From: Avena insularis
Taxonomy: Eukaryota; Streptophyta; Magnoliopsida; Poales; Poaceae
Direction of reading: 5' to 3'
Assembly (NCBI GenBank): GCA_023614405.1
Contig: CM042688.1
Span: 71,410,253-71,474,252 of the forward strand
Length of the DNA stretch: 64,000 nucleotides
Shown here: one piece after another, positions 35,001 to 45,900 of the stretch
How positions within the stretch are numbered: the first letter of the stretch is position 1
Layout of the letters: each line of letters opens with the position of its first letter
Notes under the pieces: generated by a model
Seen by the model: only the letters and a program-made list of their open reading frames with translations
Told to the model about the DNA's origin: nothing
Databases searched by the model: none
Position numbers and translations under genes: made by a program

Positions 35001-35556
35001 GATGGCAGTCAAGAGAATCTTTCGATATTTGGTTCATACCCCAAACTATGGTATTTGGTATCCTAGGGGCTCAACTTTCGCTCTTTGTGGATACTCGGAT
35101 TCGGATTGGGCTGGTGATAAGGATGATAGAAAATCAACATCCGGGGCTTGCCAATTCCTTGGAAGGTCCTTGGTGTGTTGGTCTTCTAAGAAGCAAAATT
35201 GTATATCTCTCCACCGCCAAGCCGGAGTATCTGAAATCGCTAGTGCTTGTACTCAATTGCTATGGATGAGGCAAACTTTAAAGGAATACGGTGTCCATAG
35301 TGACAACGTGTCTCTTCTATGTGACAATGAAAGTGCTATCAAGATTGCCTACGATCTGGTGGATCATACAAGGACAAAGCATATTGAGATTTGTCATCAC
35401 TTCATTAGAGACCATGTTTCTAGAGGTGATATTGAGCTATCTCATGTGTCAACCAAAGACCAACTTGCCGACATCTTTATGAAGCCTCTCGATGAAGCAA
35501 GATTTTGCTATTTGAGGAATGAACTAAATATCATAGATTCAAGGATCTTAACTTGA
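32073..35556 (+). pseudogene. Copia-1 pol: protease, integrase, RT, RNase H
   Basis: The protease motif LDSGCTSHMTG is at about 32118. The integrase zinc finger is at about 32511-32640 (WHRRLAH, CRACVEGK). The integrase core keeps its triad: D in LLHVDLFG (about 32700), D in RSDNGTEF (about 32893) and E in NGVAERKN (about 33000). RT has DYGETYAPVAHLES, QMDVESAFLNG, ALYGLKQAPR and an intact YVDDIIF at about 34606. RNase H has GYSDSDWAGD and STKDQLADIFMKPL. Breaks are a TAA at 32866, a frameshift near 33270, stops at 33348 and 33543, a TAG at 34080 and a frameshift near 34550. All catalytic motifs survive, but the frame does not. Confidence 0.93.
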
Positions 35557-37007
35557 TCACCTTGTATACTCACCTATGTCTTGACTCTTATTTGGTTTAG
35601 GTGCAAGCATGGAGATAGGGGGAGTGCGGTCCTAATACATTGGACTATCCCTCCCCCATAATGACAACATTAAGAAAATCAATTCTCTTAATATCATTTA
35701 GTGATATGTGAGCTTCATTGATGAGTAGTGGCAATGAACCCAAGGATAATTCTCCGCGGTGTCATGCCACAAACTCTTACATGGTGGCCTCAGCCATCGC
35801 CCTCTTCATAGTTGTAGAGTCGGTTCTTGACTTGTTTGGTTTGGATCTTAATTTGTCATCTTCTTGACTACCTATGGTTTATTGGTTCTTCACAATACAT
35901 CTTCTGAATTCTAGGCCTATTCTCATCTCTAAACATGCTCCTCTTGCCACACATTTGTCCACTACTTGAATCTGGGGTTTTCTGGTCATGGGGGCCGGAC
36001 TGTCCGCACTGAACCGACCGGAGTGTTCGGCTAAGCCGGACACTCCGCTTGACTCAGCTCGAACACTCTGGCCAGGCCAGACACTCCGGTGAAATTCACC
36101 CGGATAGTCCGGCCCTAGCGGTTTCAATCTTGTAAAAGGGGTCGGGGAGAAGTGGACGGTTCAGTCCTCCTTCTCCTTCCCAACTTCCTCTTCTCCAAAC
36201 ACTACTTCCCCGACCAGGAGCTCCACCGGGAGCGCTCCTCCACCCTGGATCCGGCCGTTGCCGCCGGCCATTCCCTCCCATTTGCCGCTGGGACCCGTTC
36301 CCCTCTAGTGAAGGACTCCATGGATGCTGGTATTGTGCCCTCCCCTTCTCCATCTCTAGGGTTTGCTCTAGATGAACTTTTGGGGGCAATGACTTGTCTA
36401 GATCCATGGATACATCAACTGCGCGCCCTCACGGCCAGAGCTCTACTTAGGAGGATCAGGATGATGAGGATGGCGATGAGGATGAGGAAGAGGATGATGA
36501 GGAGGAGGACGACGACTACAGTGGCTAGAGTTGGCTTTGGGACGCTTTAGTTGTGCTCTTTTCCCTTTTTGGCGTCTCGATGCCAAAGAGGGAGAAGTAG
36601 CCCCTTTATTAGGTTGCGACCAGGGATTTGCATGGGTACACGAGCTTCACGTTATTTCGATTTGCCTCTTTGAAGCTTTGTGTCTTTATCTTACTTGTTT
36701 GAGTACTATGTTGTGTGGAACTCCGTTATGTGTGTTGTGACATGCTTACCCGATTATGTTTATGACTATGTTATGCCTAGCTTATCGATCTAGTTGTTAT
36801 TATATCATGTCATAACTCGTTAGCTACAAAATCTAGTAAGGATATGATCCTAGGATGTGTGATATTGTATTCAAATGCAAAGCTAAATATGGTCACACAT
36901 CTAGGGGAAGCCTCCCTATATTTTATAAAAATCTCCTATTATGAAAATTATTACCTATCCTATATGCAAATCCTTGGGTTGTCATCAAACACCAAAAAGG
37001 GGGAGAT
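35557..37007 (+). other. Copia-1 post-pol region, possible remnant of the SIRE-type extra ORF
   Basis: About 1.45 kb lies between RNase H and the 3' LTR, where SIRE-type elements carry an additional (env-like) frame. A run of codons for D and E (36456-36530, ending DDDYSG stop) in one frame looks like an acidic protein tail. The rest has no long uninterrupted frame and no clear signal peptide or membrane segment. CCGGAC/GTCCGG motifs also occur here (35995-36115). The polypurine tract is AAAAAGGGGGAGA at 36993-37006. Confidence 0.5.
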
Positions 37008-38246
37008 TGAAATGGCATTTATGCCCTTCCTATTATTTTGATGTTTGTTGAGAACACTTGGATAGAATTAATCTGCTGTTAAATGTTTCAGGAGATATCA
37101 GCTACTCTAATATATTGTGCACTGAAGTAAAAGGGCTGCCCAGGGTCAAGTCAGTGTAGGAAGAAAGTCTCAGCCGGACTGTCTGGTGGATATGCGCTTG
37201 AGTAAATGGGTCACCGACTATCCGGCTGTCAGCTTGGATCGTCCGGCCTTGAGGATTTGACGACTTCCTCGGACATTCAGAACATCATATCGGACACCAC
37301 CCGGACTCGGCCTGGATACTGGCTAGAAACTTTGTTGGCCAAAGTGTCCGGTTTGTTTGGCCTGGAGTGTTCGCCCCTAGGGGCTTGTCGACCTACTTGG
37401 ACAATCAAAACTGCATATCGGACACCTCCCGGACACAATCCAGACACTGGCCGAAAACTTTGCCCAGCTAGAGTGTCCGGCTGATGTTGGCTGGACTGTC
37501 TGGGGTAAGTGGCTCCCAACGGCTCTAATTCCAGACCTTGGGAGCTGCTCGTCCACCTCAAGAACATCAGCACCATTTGAGCCACCAAATCCACAAGATC
37601 TCATCACTCAACCATCCAAAGTCATTGATCTTTAGAGAATCGAAGGAGGAAGCCTTGATCTATAGCTTCACCAAGAGAGATCTTCATTTCCCCCTCATTC
37701 ATTTGAGGGCCCCTTGCTCTAGTGTTTCGTTGGAAACCCTAGCTTGTGATTTGGTTCTTACAAGCTTGTCTTTGATTGTTTGACAACTTGCTTATATTCG
37801 GGAGCCTCCAATTAGGTTGTGGATGTGTGCCTCGAACTTGTTGTAAAGGTGTCGGCTTCCACCTCGAAGGTTGTCGTGTAGTGGAAGAGGTGAATCGAAC
37901 CCGTTGGGGTGAGGTTCATTGGAGAAGAAGGGAGGCCTCTCGTGGCTTTGGTGGTTTGAAACCACCCCCTCTCCAAATGTAGACGTACTTCCCTTCAAAA
38001 GGAAGGAACTACGAGAAACAAATCCTTGTGTCTTCATGTGCTCCACTTTTGTTACTTCTATCCTTTACCGCATTTTACTTATCTAGTTCTTGCTTAGTAT
38101 ATGTGCTAGATTGACATATAGGTAAATTCACCATAGTTGCATAATCTAGAGAATTTACCTTTTGTGTCAAACCCTAAATTGAAAATGAGTAAAATTTGAA
38201 GTAGCATATATTCACCCCCCCTCTAGGTGCCCATACGATCCTTTCA
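37008..38246 (+). repeat. Copia-1 3' LTR
   Basis: 1239 bp, ends CCTTTCA, then TSD TATAC. It lacks about 35 bp holding the TATA box of the 5' LTR and keeps a 32-bp segment (37835-37867 region) that the 5' LTR has lost. Confidence 0.93.
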
Positions 38247-38251
38247 TATAC

Positions 38252-39639
38252 GATATGTATTTTGAGAGAGAAGAAATAATACCATGCGGGACTAAGTGGG
38301 CAAACACAGCCGCCACGAAACTTTTTGCGAGCTACCGCGAAGTCCCGTTTATCCTTTGCGGACGCATGTGGTGCGTAAGAGGGCTCCTGTGAACTGGTCC
38401 ACTTGCATCGTGACTTGCCGCGTACGGTATCTTTGCTTGTTGGCATGTGGCGAGCGCGATGGCTTGTTACTTTGCGCGTGAGGTTGAGTCTACTTCAACG
38501 GTCAATTTGAGTCGTATATGGTTGTTTTTCTCTCATTGCATCAACTGCAACACCTCTCCTCTTCTGTTAAAAAAGCCAGTGCCTCTCTCTCAATCCCGTG
38601 GTGGCGGCTAGGTCTAGATGGCATACATGGGGAGGCGTTATATGATTTATTACGACACATCGACGAGGGCATGTCACCGGTGATGCAAAGACATCTACTC
38701 TGACATATTTTCGACTTCAGCAGCTAGAGCAGGAGGCTTCTGGGCTTGGATGAGCTGCTTCCCGTGCTTCGGGTCGAGCTTGGAGGCGGAGGCCGAGAAC
38801 ATGACAGGGTGGCGATGAGAACGACACGCGAAAGCATGATTCAGTGGCTTTGCTTGAAGAATGACCATAGTTTTGTTTCTTTGAGACTAACTTGATCACA
38901 ACCAACTATAACATAATGGTGTATTTGTTTACCAATGACACTAAAAAACCAAAAGCCATATCAGAAAACATTTGCAAGTTAACCATACCACCATGTGTCA
39001 GAATGCACTATAGATGACGCGGCGAAGCGTGCTTATCCATCTAGTATGTATTATTTGCAGAGTCGTGTGCTACTCTACCACTAATGTAGTGACCACGAGG
39101 TGACAACCATGGCGATCCAAAGGTCGTGCGGGAGACAGCTACTAAGTATGCTCAACACGGTATCACCTCCGTCGCATGGACGACGATCGTTAGCATGGTG
39201 TAATTTTGGTCGGGAACAAGATATATATGCATATTTTTCTCTCCCGTTGTGATCGCACCAACATATTTATACTAGTAAAAAAAGCAAAAAAAAAACATGA
39301 AAACTGAAAAAGAAAAACAAAACTTACCGGGCCGCAGCCCAATAAGGCACCTCAGGTGCGCGGCAGGCCCGGGGCTGCTGCGTGGAAGGAGATGATGGGG
39401 CTAGTCGAGCCTGGCCCACTGAGTCGTGTCATGGACGGCAATCTCGTACTTGCATGGAAACTTGAGTCGACTTGTTTGTTCCCTTTGCATTCAGACGGTT
39501 CCTCCCCAGAAAAGAGGTAAATATAAGGAAGGAATTCAGAAACTTGCGAGGCGCACAATTGAGCCCGGGGCCTCCAAGGTCCAACCGCCCTCCTGATCCA
39601 ACCCGGATCCATCCAGAAGTCTCCTTCCTCCCCTCCGAG
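38252..39639 (+). promoter_or_regulatory. Upstream region of the F-box gene
   Basis: No gene is seen. A long minus-strand frame at 39352-40422 is the antisense shadow of the GC-rich F-box exon. A GC-rich stretch at 39320-39640 fits a grass 5' leader. A possible TATA-like ATATATAT lies at 39222-39230 but is about 400 bp from the ATG, so its role is uncertain. Confidence 0.35.
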
Positions 39640-42280
39640 ATGCCACGCGCACCCAAGGCCCGCGCCCCCGCCAAGCGCAAGCGCCGCCGCCGCCGCCCCC
39701 GCTCCGGGGCCGGCGAGGGGCCCGACTGCTTCTCCAACCTCCCCGATGACGTCCTGCTCGCCATCACCAGCCGCCTCCCGACCCGCCTCGCCGTCTCGCT
39801 CTGCGTCCTCTCCCGCCGCTACCGCCACCTCCCCACCATATACCCCCGCCTCGACTCCCTCGCCATCCCCGATGCCGACTCCCTGATCCCGCTGCCCGCC
39901 ACCCCGCCGCGACTTCTCCGCCGCCTCGACATCGCCCCGACCAAGCGCGCCAGGCCCTCCGCCTTCCGCCGCGTCATCGATAGCGCCGCCGACCACGGCG
40001 TCTCCGAGATCGCCGTCCGCCTGCGCCGCCGCGTGTGCCTGCCCAAGAGCATCTTCTCCATCCGCTCCCTCACTGTGCTCTCCCTCAACACCTGCTCCGT
40101 GCCGCGCTTGTCCGCCGTCACCTGCTCCCGCCTCCGGACGCTCAAACTCCACCGCGTTTTCATCAACCAGGAGATCATTACCGCCACCCTCTCCGCCGCG
40201 ACCGGTCTCGAGACGCTGGAGATGGTGTTCTGCACGGGCTTGAGCGGCGGATGCACGGTGGAGTCGTCGACGGTGAGGACCTTTCTGTTTAAGCCGGCGC
40301 TGGAGCAGAAGGATGTCAGGCTGAGAGCGACGGGGCTGAGGACAATCACGCTCTACACGCGACCGAGGACGCAGAAGGTGCAGCTGGCGCCTTCGCCGGA
40401 TGTTAGGAAGGCATACCTGCACATCGCCAAGTTCCGGGACAATCTTTTCTTCAGAATGCGGCCCTTCTTGGATGCTGCCGCGCGCCTAGCTTGTCTCACC
40501 CTCAGAGGCTTTGCCATGATGGTGAGCTCTCTCTTGCACACGTCGTTCGATTTATTTACTTGCTGCAGTTTATTTCTCGCAATGTTACTTTGTCTAGATC
40601 TGGAGAGGTTGATGTCCATGATTCATATACTGGTCATAATGTGTGGAACAATATACTTAGTCATTAGATCAATACCATCCGATGAATGGAAGTCTCAAAA
40701 AGGCTACATGCTCCTTGGTACTAATGTATTACAGATGTGTCCCTGCCTTGTCACAAGCCAGTGATCCATGTAATTCAAACTGTGAAATCAGTCGAACACT
40801 ATCAATTTGTATAAACTTCAGCGATGAAATGTACTCTAGGAAGGACATAGTAGTTCAACCCTAAACTATGTAGTTGGATTGTCGCATCAGATAATTTTGT
40901 AGCTGCAGTGGAGTTAATTATATATACTTAGTGTGGTGCATTGATTCTTATGTGCTACTGATTCTGGTAAAGATGTGTCACTGATTGTTTGATTCTTATA
41001 AATATGATAGAGAGAGCTTAAGTATTAAAGCTTATGTAGCAATTTGTGGATTCCAGAAAAGCTTATGTAGATCTGGAGTAGGTTCCTGTCCATGATTCGA
41101 ACACTAGTCTTAATATGTGGAAGAATTCCATGATTCAAACACTGTCTTAATATGTGGAAGAATATACTTAGTCACTAGATCGATTACATCGATGTATTGA
41201 AGCATTAATAAGGCTACATCTTCCTTGGTAATGTAGTACAAAATGGGTGCTTGTCTTGTCACAAGCCAATGTTCCATGTAGTTCAAACTGTGAAATCAAG
41301 CGAACACTACTAGTTACTATATACTTCTATTATAAACCTGACCTTAGGAAGGACATAGTAGTTTAACCTTAAACTATGGTGTAGGATTGTCACGTCTGAT
41401 AAATTTATAGCTGCAATGGAGTTAATTATAATGCTTGGTATTGATGCAGTGATTCTTATGTTTAACTGATTCTGGTTAAGATGAGACATCAATTCATATA
41501 AATATGATAAAAGAGAACTTAAATAGTGTTAAGCTTATGTACCAATCTGTAGATTTCAGGACAACAAGGAGCTTAAAGTCAGAAAATAACAAGTGACTAA
41601 AGTCACACACTACTTAACACTTCTGTTTTGACGTTGGTCTGGATCTAACCTACACAATAAACATGCATTTATCCGATCTGCAGATTTGCTATCTCATTTT
41701 TTATCTCATCTGTATGGTTGTACCTCATTGTTTGTAGTTGTTAGCTGCTGAATATGAAGATACTGCAAAGTTGCCAATTACATTTCAAGACTTGAGGACA
41801 CTATCAGTAAGCTTGGATTTCTCGGGCGAATTAGAAGTTGTTTTCCTGCTGAACCTGCTTGAGAGCTGCCCTAACCTACAACACTTGACTGTTTCGGTAT
41901 GCATCTTACCGATTTCCAATTTGTGTGTTTCGTCGCGAGGTTTATTATTATTAACACACCTTTGTTCATGCTAGGCTGCTGAAAATAAGAAGAAAGATGC
42001 ATGCCCAAGTATCCCTAATTTCAAGGGGATGCTGGCAAATGTATCGTGCATAACTGGGAGCCTGGCACAGATCAACTTTCTTGGATTCAAGTCTGAACAA
42101 TATCAGAAGGAACTCTTCGTTGCCCTATTAAATCGAACAAATAAGCTGAAGAAGATTGGGGTGCAGTTTCCAGAGAGTGAAGAAACTGTTGTGAGGTGGG
42201 CTTTGAACCAGAGGAAAGCCCCAATCGAGAGAAGATCTTCTCTGTTTAACCTCTGCTACTTGGAGTTGGAGTATCCCTGA
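39640..42280 (+). CDS. F-box protein with LRR-like region, three exons
   Basis: Exon 1 is 39640-40521 (294 codons), exon 2 is 41738-41896 (53 codons) and exon 3 is 41975-42280 (101 codons plus TGA), giving 448 residues. All junctions are phase 0 with GT..AG borders (GTGAGC/TTTGTAG and GTATGC/TGCTAG). The start ATG is the first in frame, in GAGATGCC. The N-terminus has a basic stretch (KRKRRRRRPR, residues 12-21) that may be a nuclear signal. The F-box is at about residues 29-68 (DCFSNLPDDVLLAITSRLP..SLCVLSRRYRHL). Leucine-rich repeats without strong periodicity follow (LTVLSLNTC, LRTLKLHRV, LETLEMVFC), and the C-terminus ends YLELEYP, as in grass F-box/FBD-LRR proteins. These proteins are substrate receptors of SCF ubiquitin ligases; the target is unknown. 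Exon 1 is strongly GC-biased, the later exons are not. Confidence 0.88.
40560..41530 (+). repeat. Diverged direct duplication in intron 1 of the F-box gene
   Basis: About 40590-40990 recurs at about 41065-41490. Shared phrases are AGATCTGGAG (40596 and 41070), AATATACTTAGTCA (40650 and 41161), CTTGTCACAAGCCA (40747 and 41254), and GTTCAAACTGTGAAATCA with a one-base change. The second copy has an extra internal repeat of GTCTTAATATGTGGAAGAAT (41107 and 41142). Confidence 0.8.
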
Positions 42281-42495
42281 TAGTTTACACATAGGTAGCA
42301 AGGTTTACGCTTCCCCTGCACATACATTTGTTTTCCCTTGACTTGTGGACATGACATGGCATGATTGGAACCTTTTGTGGTCCTGATAGTATACACATAG
42401 GTAGCAAGGTTTGCACAACACTACGTGTTTACGCTTCCCATGTACATACATTTGTTTTCCCTTGACTTGTGGACATGACGTGGAATGCAACTTCC
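42276..42495 (+). repeat. Tandem duplication over the F-box stop codon and 3' end
   Basis: CCTGATAGT begins each copy (42276 and 42382). Both carry CACATAGGTAGCAAGGTTT and TGTTTTCCCTTGACTTGTGG. The TGA stop (42278-42280) lies in the first copy. The second copy has a short insertion. Confidence 0.85.
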
Positions 42496-42662
42496 GAATG
42501 GACGCATTCTTCACATATCTAGGTGAAAGTTAGGAAACAGGAGAAATTGAGAAAGGGTACATTAGAGATGAGATATGGAAAAAGGCAGAACAGAGGATTC
42601 ATCTTCAGATAAGCGCCTATGTGTTGTAGCAAAACCTCAGTTACTTTATTGCTTCCTGTATA

Positions 42663-42816
42663 CTCCCTCCGTTCGTTTTAGCTTTGTGAATCAAATGTAT
42701 AGACTTTTTTTAGTGTATAGGTTCATTCATGTTCAGAGTGAACCTACACATTAAAATAAGTCTAGACACATTTGCTTCACAAAGCTAAAACATCTTATAT
42801 TTTGAAACGGAGGGAG
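42663..42816. mobile_element. Stowaway MITE between the two host genes
   Basis: CTCCCTCCGTT to AACGGAGGGAG, with TA on both sides (42661-42662 and 42817-42818). 154 bp. It lies between the two convergent 3' ends. Confidence 0.9.
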
Positions 42817-42939
42817 TAGTTCTCAACAGCTCGGTATAATCTTTACACACAGGTGGTACATGAGCAATCAAACAAGCATGCCATGCACCAAAACCGCCAT
42901 GTCATGATCATAAAGGGGAGCTGCTGGGATATGTCCTGA

Positions 42940-45900
42940 TTACGGTGAACATTTTGCATAGACCGTGTGCTCGTATTTACCGCTCCACCTGCAGATTAGT
43001 GACGCTGAAAGAGTAAATTATCTATGCTAGATATCTAAAATTTTGTTGTGAGAAAGATTTGGCCTCGGTCACCTGTTGGAATCAGAGGATGGGACTTGGA
43101 GCTCATGTTCTGAGCTGAATTCTTTGAAAACACGATCAATGTCTTCATTGTTCACCTCCTCAATGGTGGTAGGACTCCACTGTTGAGATAATAAAGCAAT
43201 TCAGAACAAATGTGTGAGAAAAATATACTACTCCATCCGATCCATAATTTAGTTGTACTAAATCAGCGACACTTGTTTACAAATCGGAGGAGTACTATAT
43301 TTTGAGACTCAGAGAGAGGGAGAGAGAGACTGACCTTAGGGGCATTATCTTTGTCGATGCTCAAAGCTCTAATACCCTGACACAGACCAAATAAAAATTG
43401 GCAAGATGCAACCAAAAGATTCATTTAAGTTGAGATAATTCTTATGGTCGCAATACCTCATAGACATCACCAGTAACGACAGACCGTAGGATGTTAATTG
43501 TTAGTCTGAATTCCTTCTTCAAACATTCAGGAAGACTCTGCTTCCGACCTTCTCTAACCTGCAAAGTTGAAAAGAAACCATAAAAACGTTGACTTGTATA
43601 CCAAGTTACCAACCATGACATTCTATAAATATACTCCAAAATACAGTACTTTGAACTACAGTGAAGGAACTTTTGACCAAAATAATGATTGATGTGACTA
43701 CCAATAGGAAATGTCTACATTCCATAGTAAGCAAACTTGAAAAGGTTGGCAATGTAAGCACGTGCTATTTACATAAGAACCAAATGTGAAGCCCACAAAC
43801 AGTAAAAAAAATGTCCGCAAATCATGGATGGTGTGAGAATTTCTACCGAGCGTAGTGTGATCTTCAATGCAGTAGGAGATGATCTTCTCATACTCTTTAG
43901 GACTGGAGCTATCCATTGGTTTCCATCGATGCTGACTTCTGATTCCTACATCAATTAAAATACCGATTTAAGATGTGTAGATAGAAAAACAGTTCATCTC
44001 ATTATAGGGCAATGGCTTGTGGATGACTTGTTTTACAAGAATGATTGAGAATCGAGATGATTTGATCTTAGAGAAAAGAAGACTAGTAACTACTCCCTCC
44101 GTTTCAAAATATAAGATGTTTTAGCTTTGTGAAAGGAGTGTATCTAGACTACTTTTAGTGTCTAGGTTCACTCCAAACCTAGATGAACCTAGATACTAAA
44201 AGAGGTCTAGATACACTTCATTCACGAAGCTAAAACGTCTTATATTTTAAAACGGAGGGAGTAGTAAGTATCAGGCTTCTTTGATTCATGATATGAGAAG
44301 CACAGATAGGAAACGTATATGATTTGGATGTCATGTCTACTTGAGTCCTATGGGAAGAGCAATTCTCTATTATTGTGGTGAAGGAATTTTCCATGAGGTC
44401 TAACCTAATGTTTTTTCTGTGAACTTTATACACTACGGGCTCCATTCATTCATAGGATTTTTAAAGGATTTGTATAGGATTGAGATCCTATGAAAATTTT
44501 CCTACAGAAGCTGTTTGATTCATAGGATCATATCCCCATAGGAAATAATCCTATAGGAATCTTGTAGTGTAAAGTTCATAGGAAAAAAACATGAGGTGGA
44601 CCTCATGAAAAATTCCTTAACCGCAATCATCAAAGAGAATTGTTGTTACCATAGGATTCAAGAAGACATGACATTCAAATCCTATATACACTTCCTAATC
44701 CTACACTTCTCCTATTCTATGAATCAACGGAGCCCTACAAGATTCCCATGGGATCATTTTCTATGGGATTTGATCCTATGAATCAAACGACTTCTATAGG
44801 AAATTTTCCATAGGGTCTCAATCCTACACAAATCCTTTGAAAATCCCATGAACCAAAGGAGCCCGTATTGTTTCTGGCTTCCTGCTGTGTAGGTGTATCA
44901 TAGAACCAGCATGATAAACCACTGAACATTCACTTAGATCTGAATGGCTGATACTGCCATCAAAATTATGTTAGGTGTCAAGTGAAATAAATTGAACTAT
45001 CTTATTGCTCAACAGTTGAAGTATCATATGAAGATGTGAAAGGTTTTAACGCCAAAGCAGAAGGTCAGTGCTCCAAAAGGGATATTTTGATATGTACAGA
45101 ACAAGCATGGCTGATTGATAGCTACCGAATATCACATCAAGAAAATTGACAGATTACATTAATCTAAGAGAAGTAACGTAAGATTTTGCATCATAAGTGC
45201 TGAAGTCTTACAAGTGATTTCAAAATCTCCTCAACTGTCTCTGCTGAGAAACATTTGTCGATAGTCGAAAGCCTATCAAAGGTTGACATCCCAGTGTCAG
45301 TTCGTCGAATAAATTAAATTATTACTAATATATTGATCCAGGAGGCATTTTCAAATGAGTAAACCAAGATTATGTTCAACAAATAACAGAATTGTTATAT
45401 TTCTCAAGAAATAATCCTCCTTAACTTGTTTAAAATACTGTCTTGATCAATTTGAACATCCGTAGAAAATTCTGTAATGACAGCTCGGACTGCAGACTCG
45501 TCGCCTGTGTTCAAATTCAGTAATTGTCTTTCTAGCTCTTCCAATTTCTGCCATACATATCACAATCTAGTCAAACTACGAACAAACCAATATCAGCGAG
45601 TAATATTGATTAGTCAGAATATCAGCTATCTGTGATTGCAATCAAGTACGGAATAATGCAAAAGGGCAATAGACGCAAACGTGCAACAGTTAGAAGCCTT
45701 ACTTCAGAAAGGACAAAATGAGCAGCAAGACCGGCAGCAATCATTTCTTTTGCATTCAGTCTAGCACCAGTCAGAGCCAAGTACTCCCCTAAAAATGGAG
45801 CAAGAAGATAGTAATAAGCTGATGAAGCTGATCTTCGCGTGTGTTAAGTGATGCATCATATCTCCATATTACCCTAAGGCCATGAACAATTTTTCTCATG

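Larger units (their letters stand above)
14954..38246 (+). mobile_element. Copia-1, a SIRE/Maximus-type LTR retrotransposon with nested insertions
   Basis: Two long LTRs (14954-16216 and 37008-38246) start TGAA and end CCTTTCA. The perfect 5-bp duplication TATAC lies at 14949-14953 and 38247-38251. The order gag, protease, integrase, RT, RNase H defines Copia. The very long gag with coiled coil, the extra 1.4 kb after pol and the long LTRs fit the SIRE/Maximus lineage. A 13.3-kb Gypsy insertion splits gag; the element itself is about 10 kb. Nonsense codons and frameshifts in gag and pol make it non-functional. Confidence 0.93.

Noticed and set aside
36152..36550. Genuine envelope gene after Copia-1 pol
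   Set aside because: No signal peptide plus membrane anchor pattern; the acidic run is in a different frame and stops interrupt it. Kept only as a possible remnant.
39472..39639. Upstream in-frame extension of the F-box frame
   Set aside because: It begins at a TTG, not an ATG; the first in-frame ATG is 39640 and fits the family.
39352..40422. 356-codon minus-strand open frame opposite the F-box exon
   Set aside because: It is an antisense shadow of a GC-rich exon; composition is low-complexity (G, A, E, R) and the plus frame has an F-box and good splice borders.
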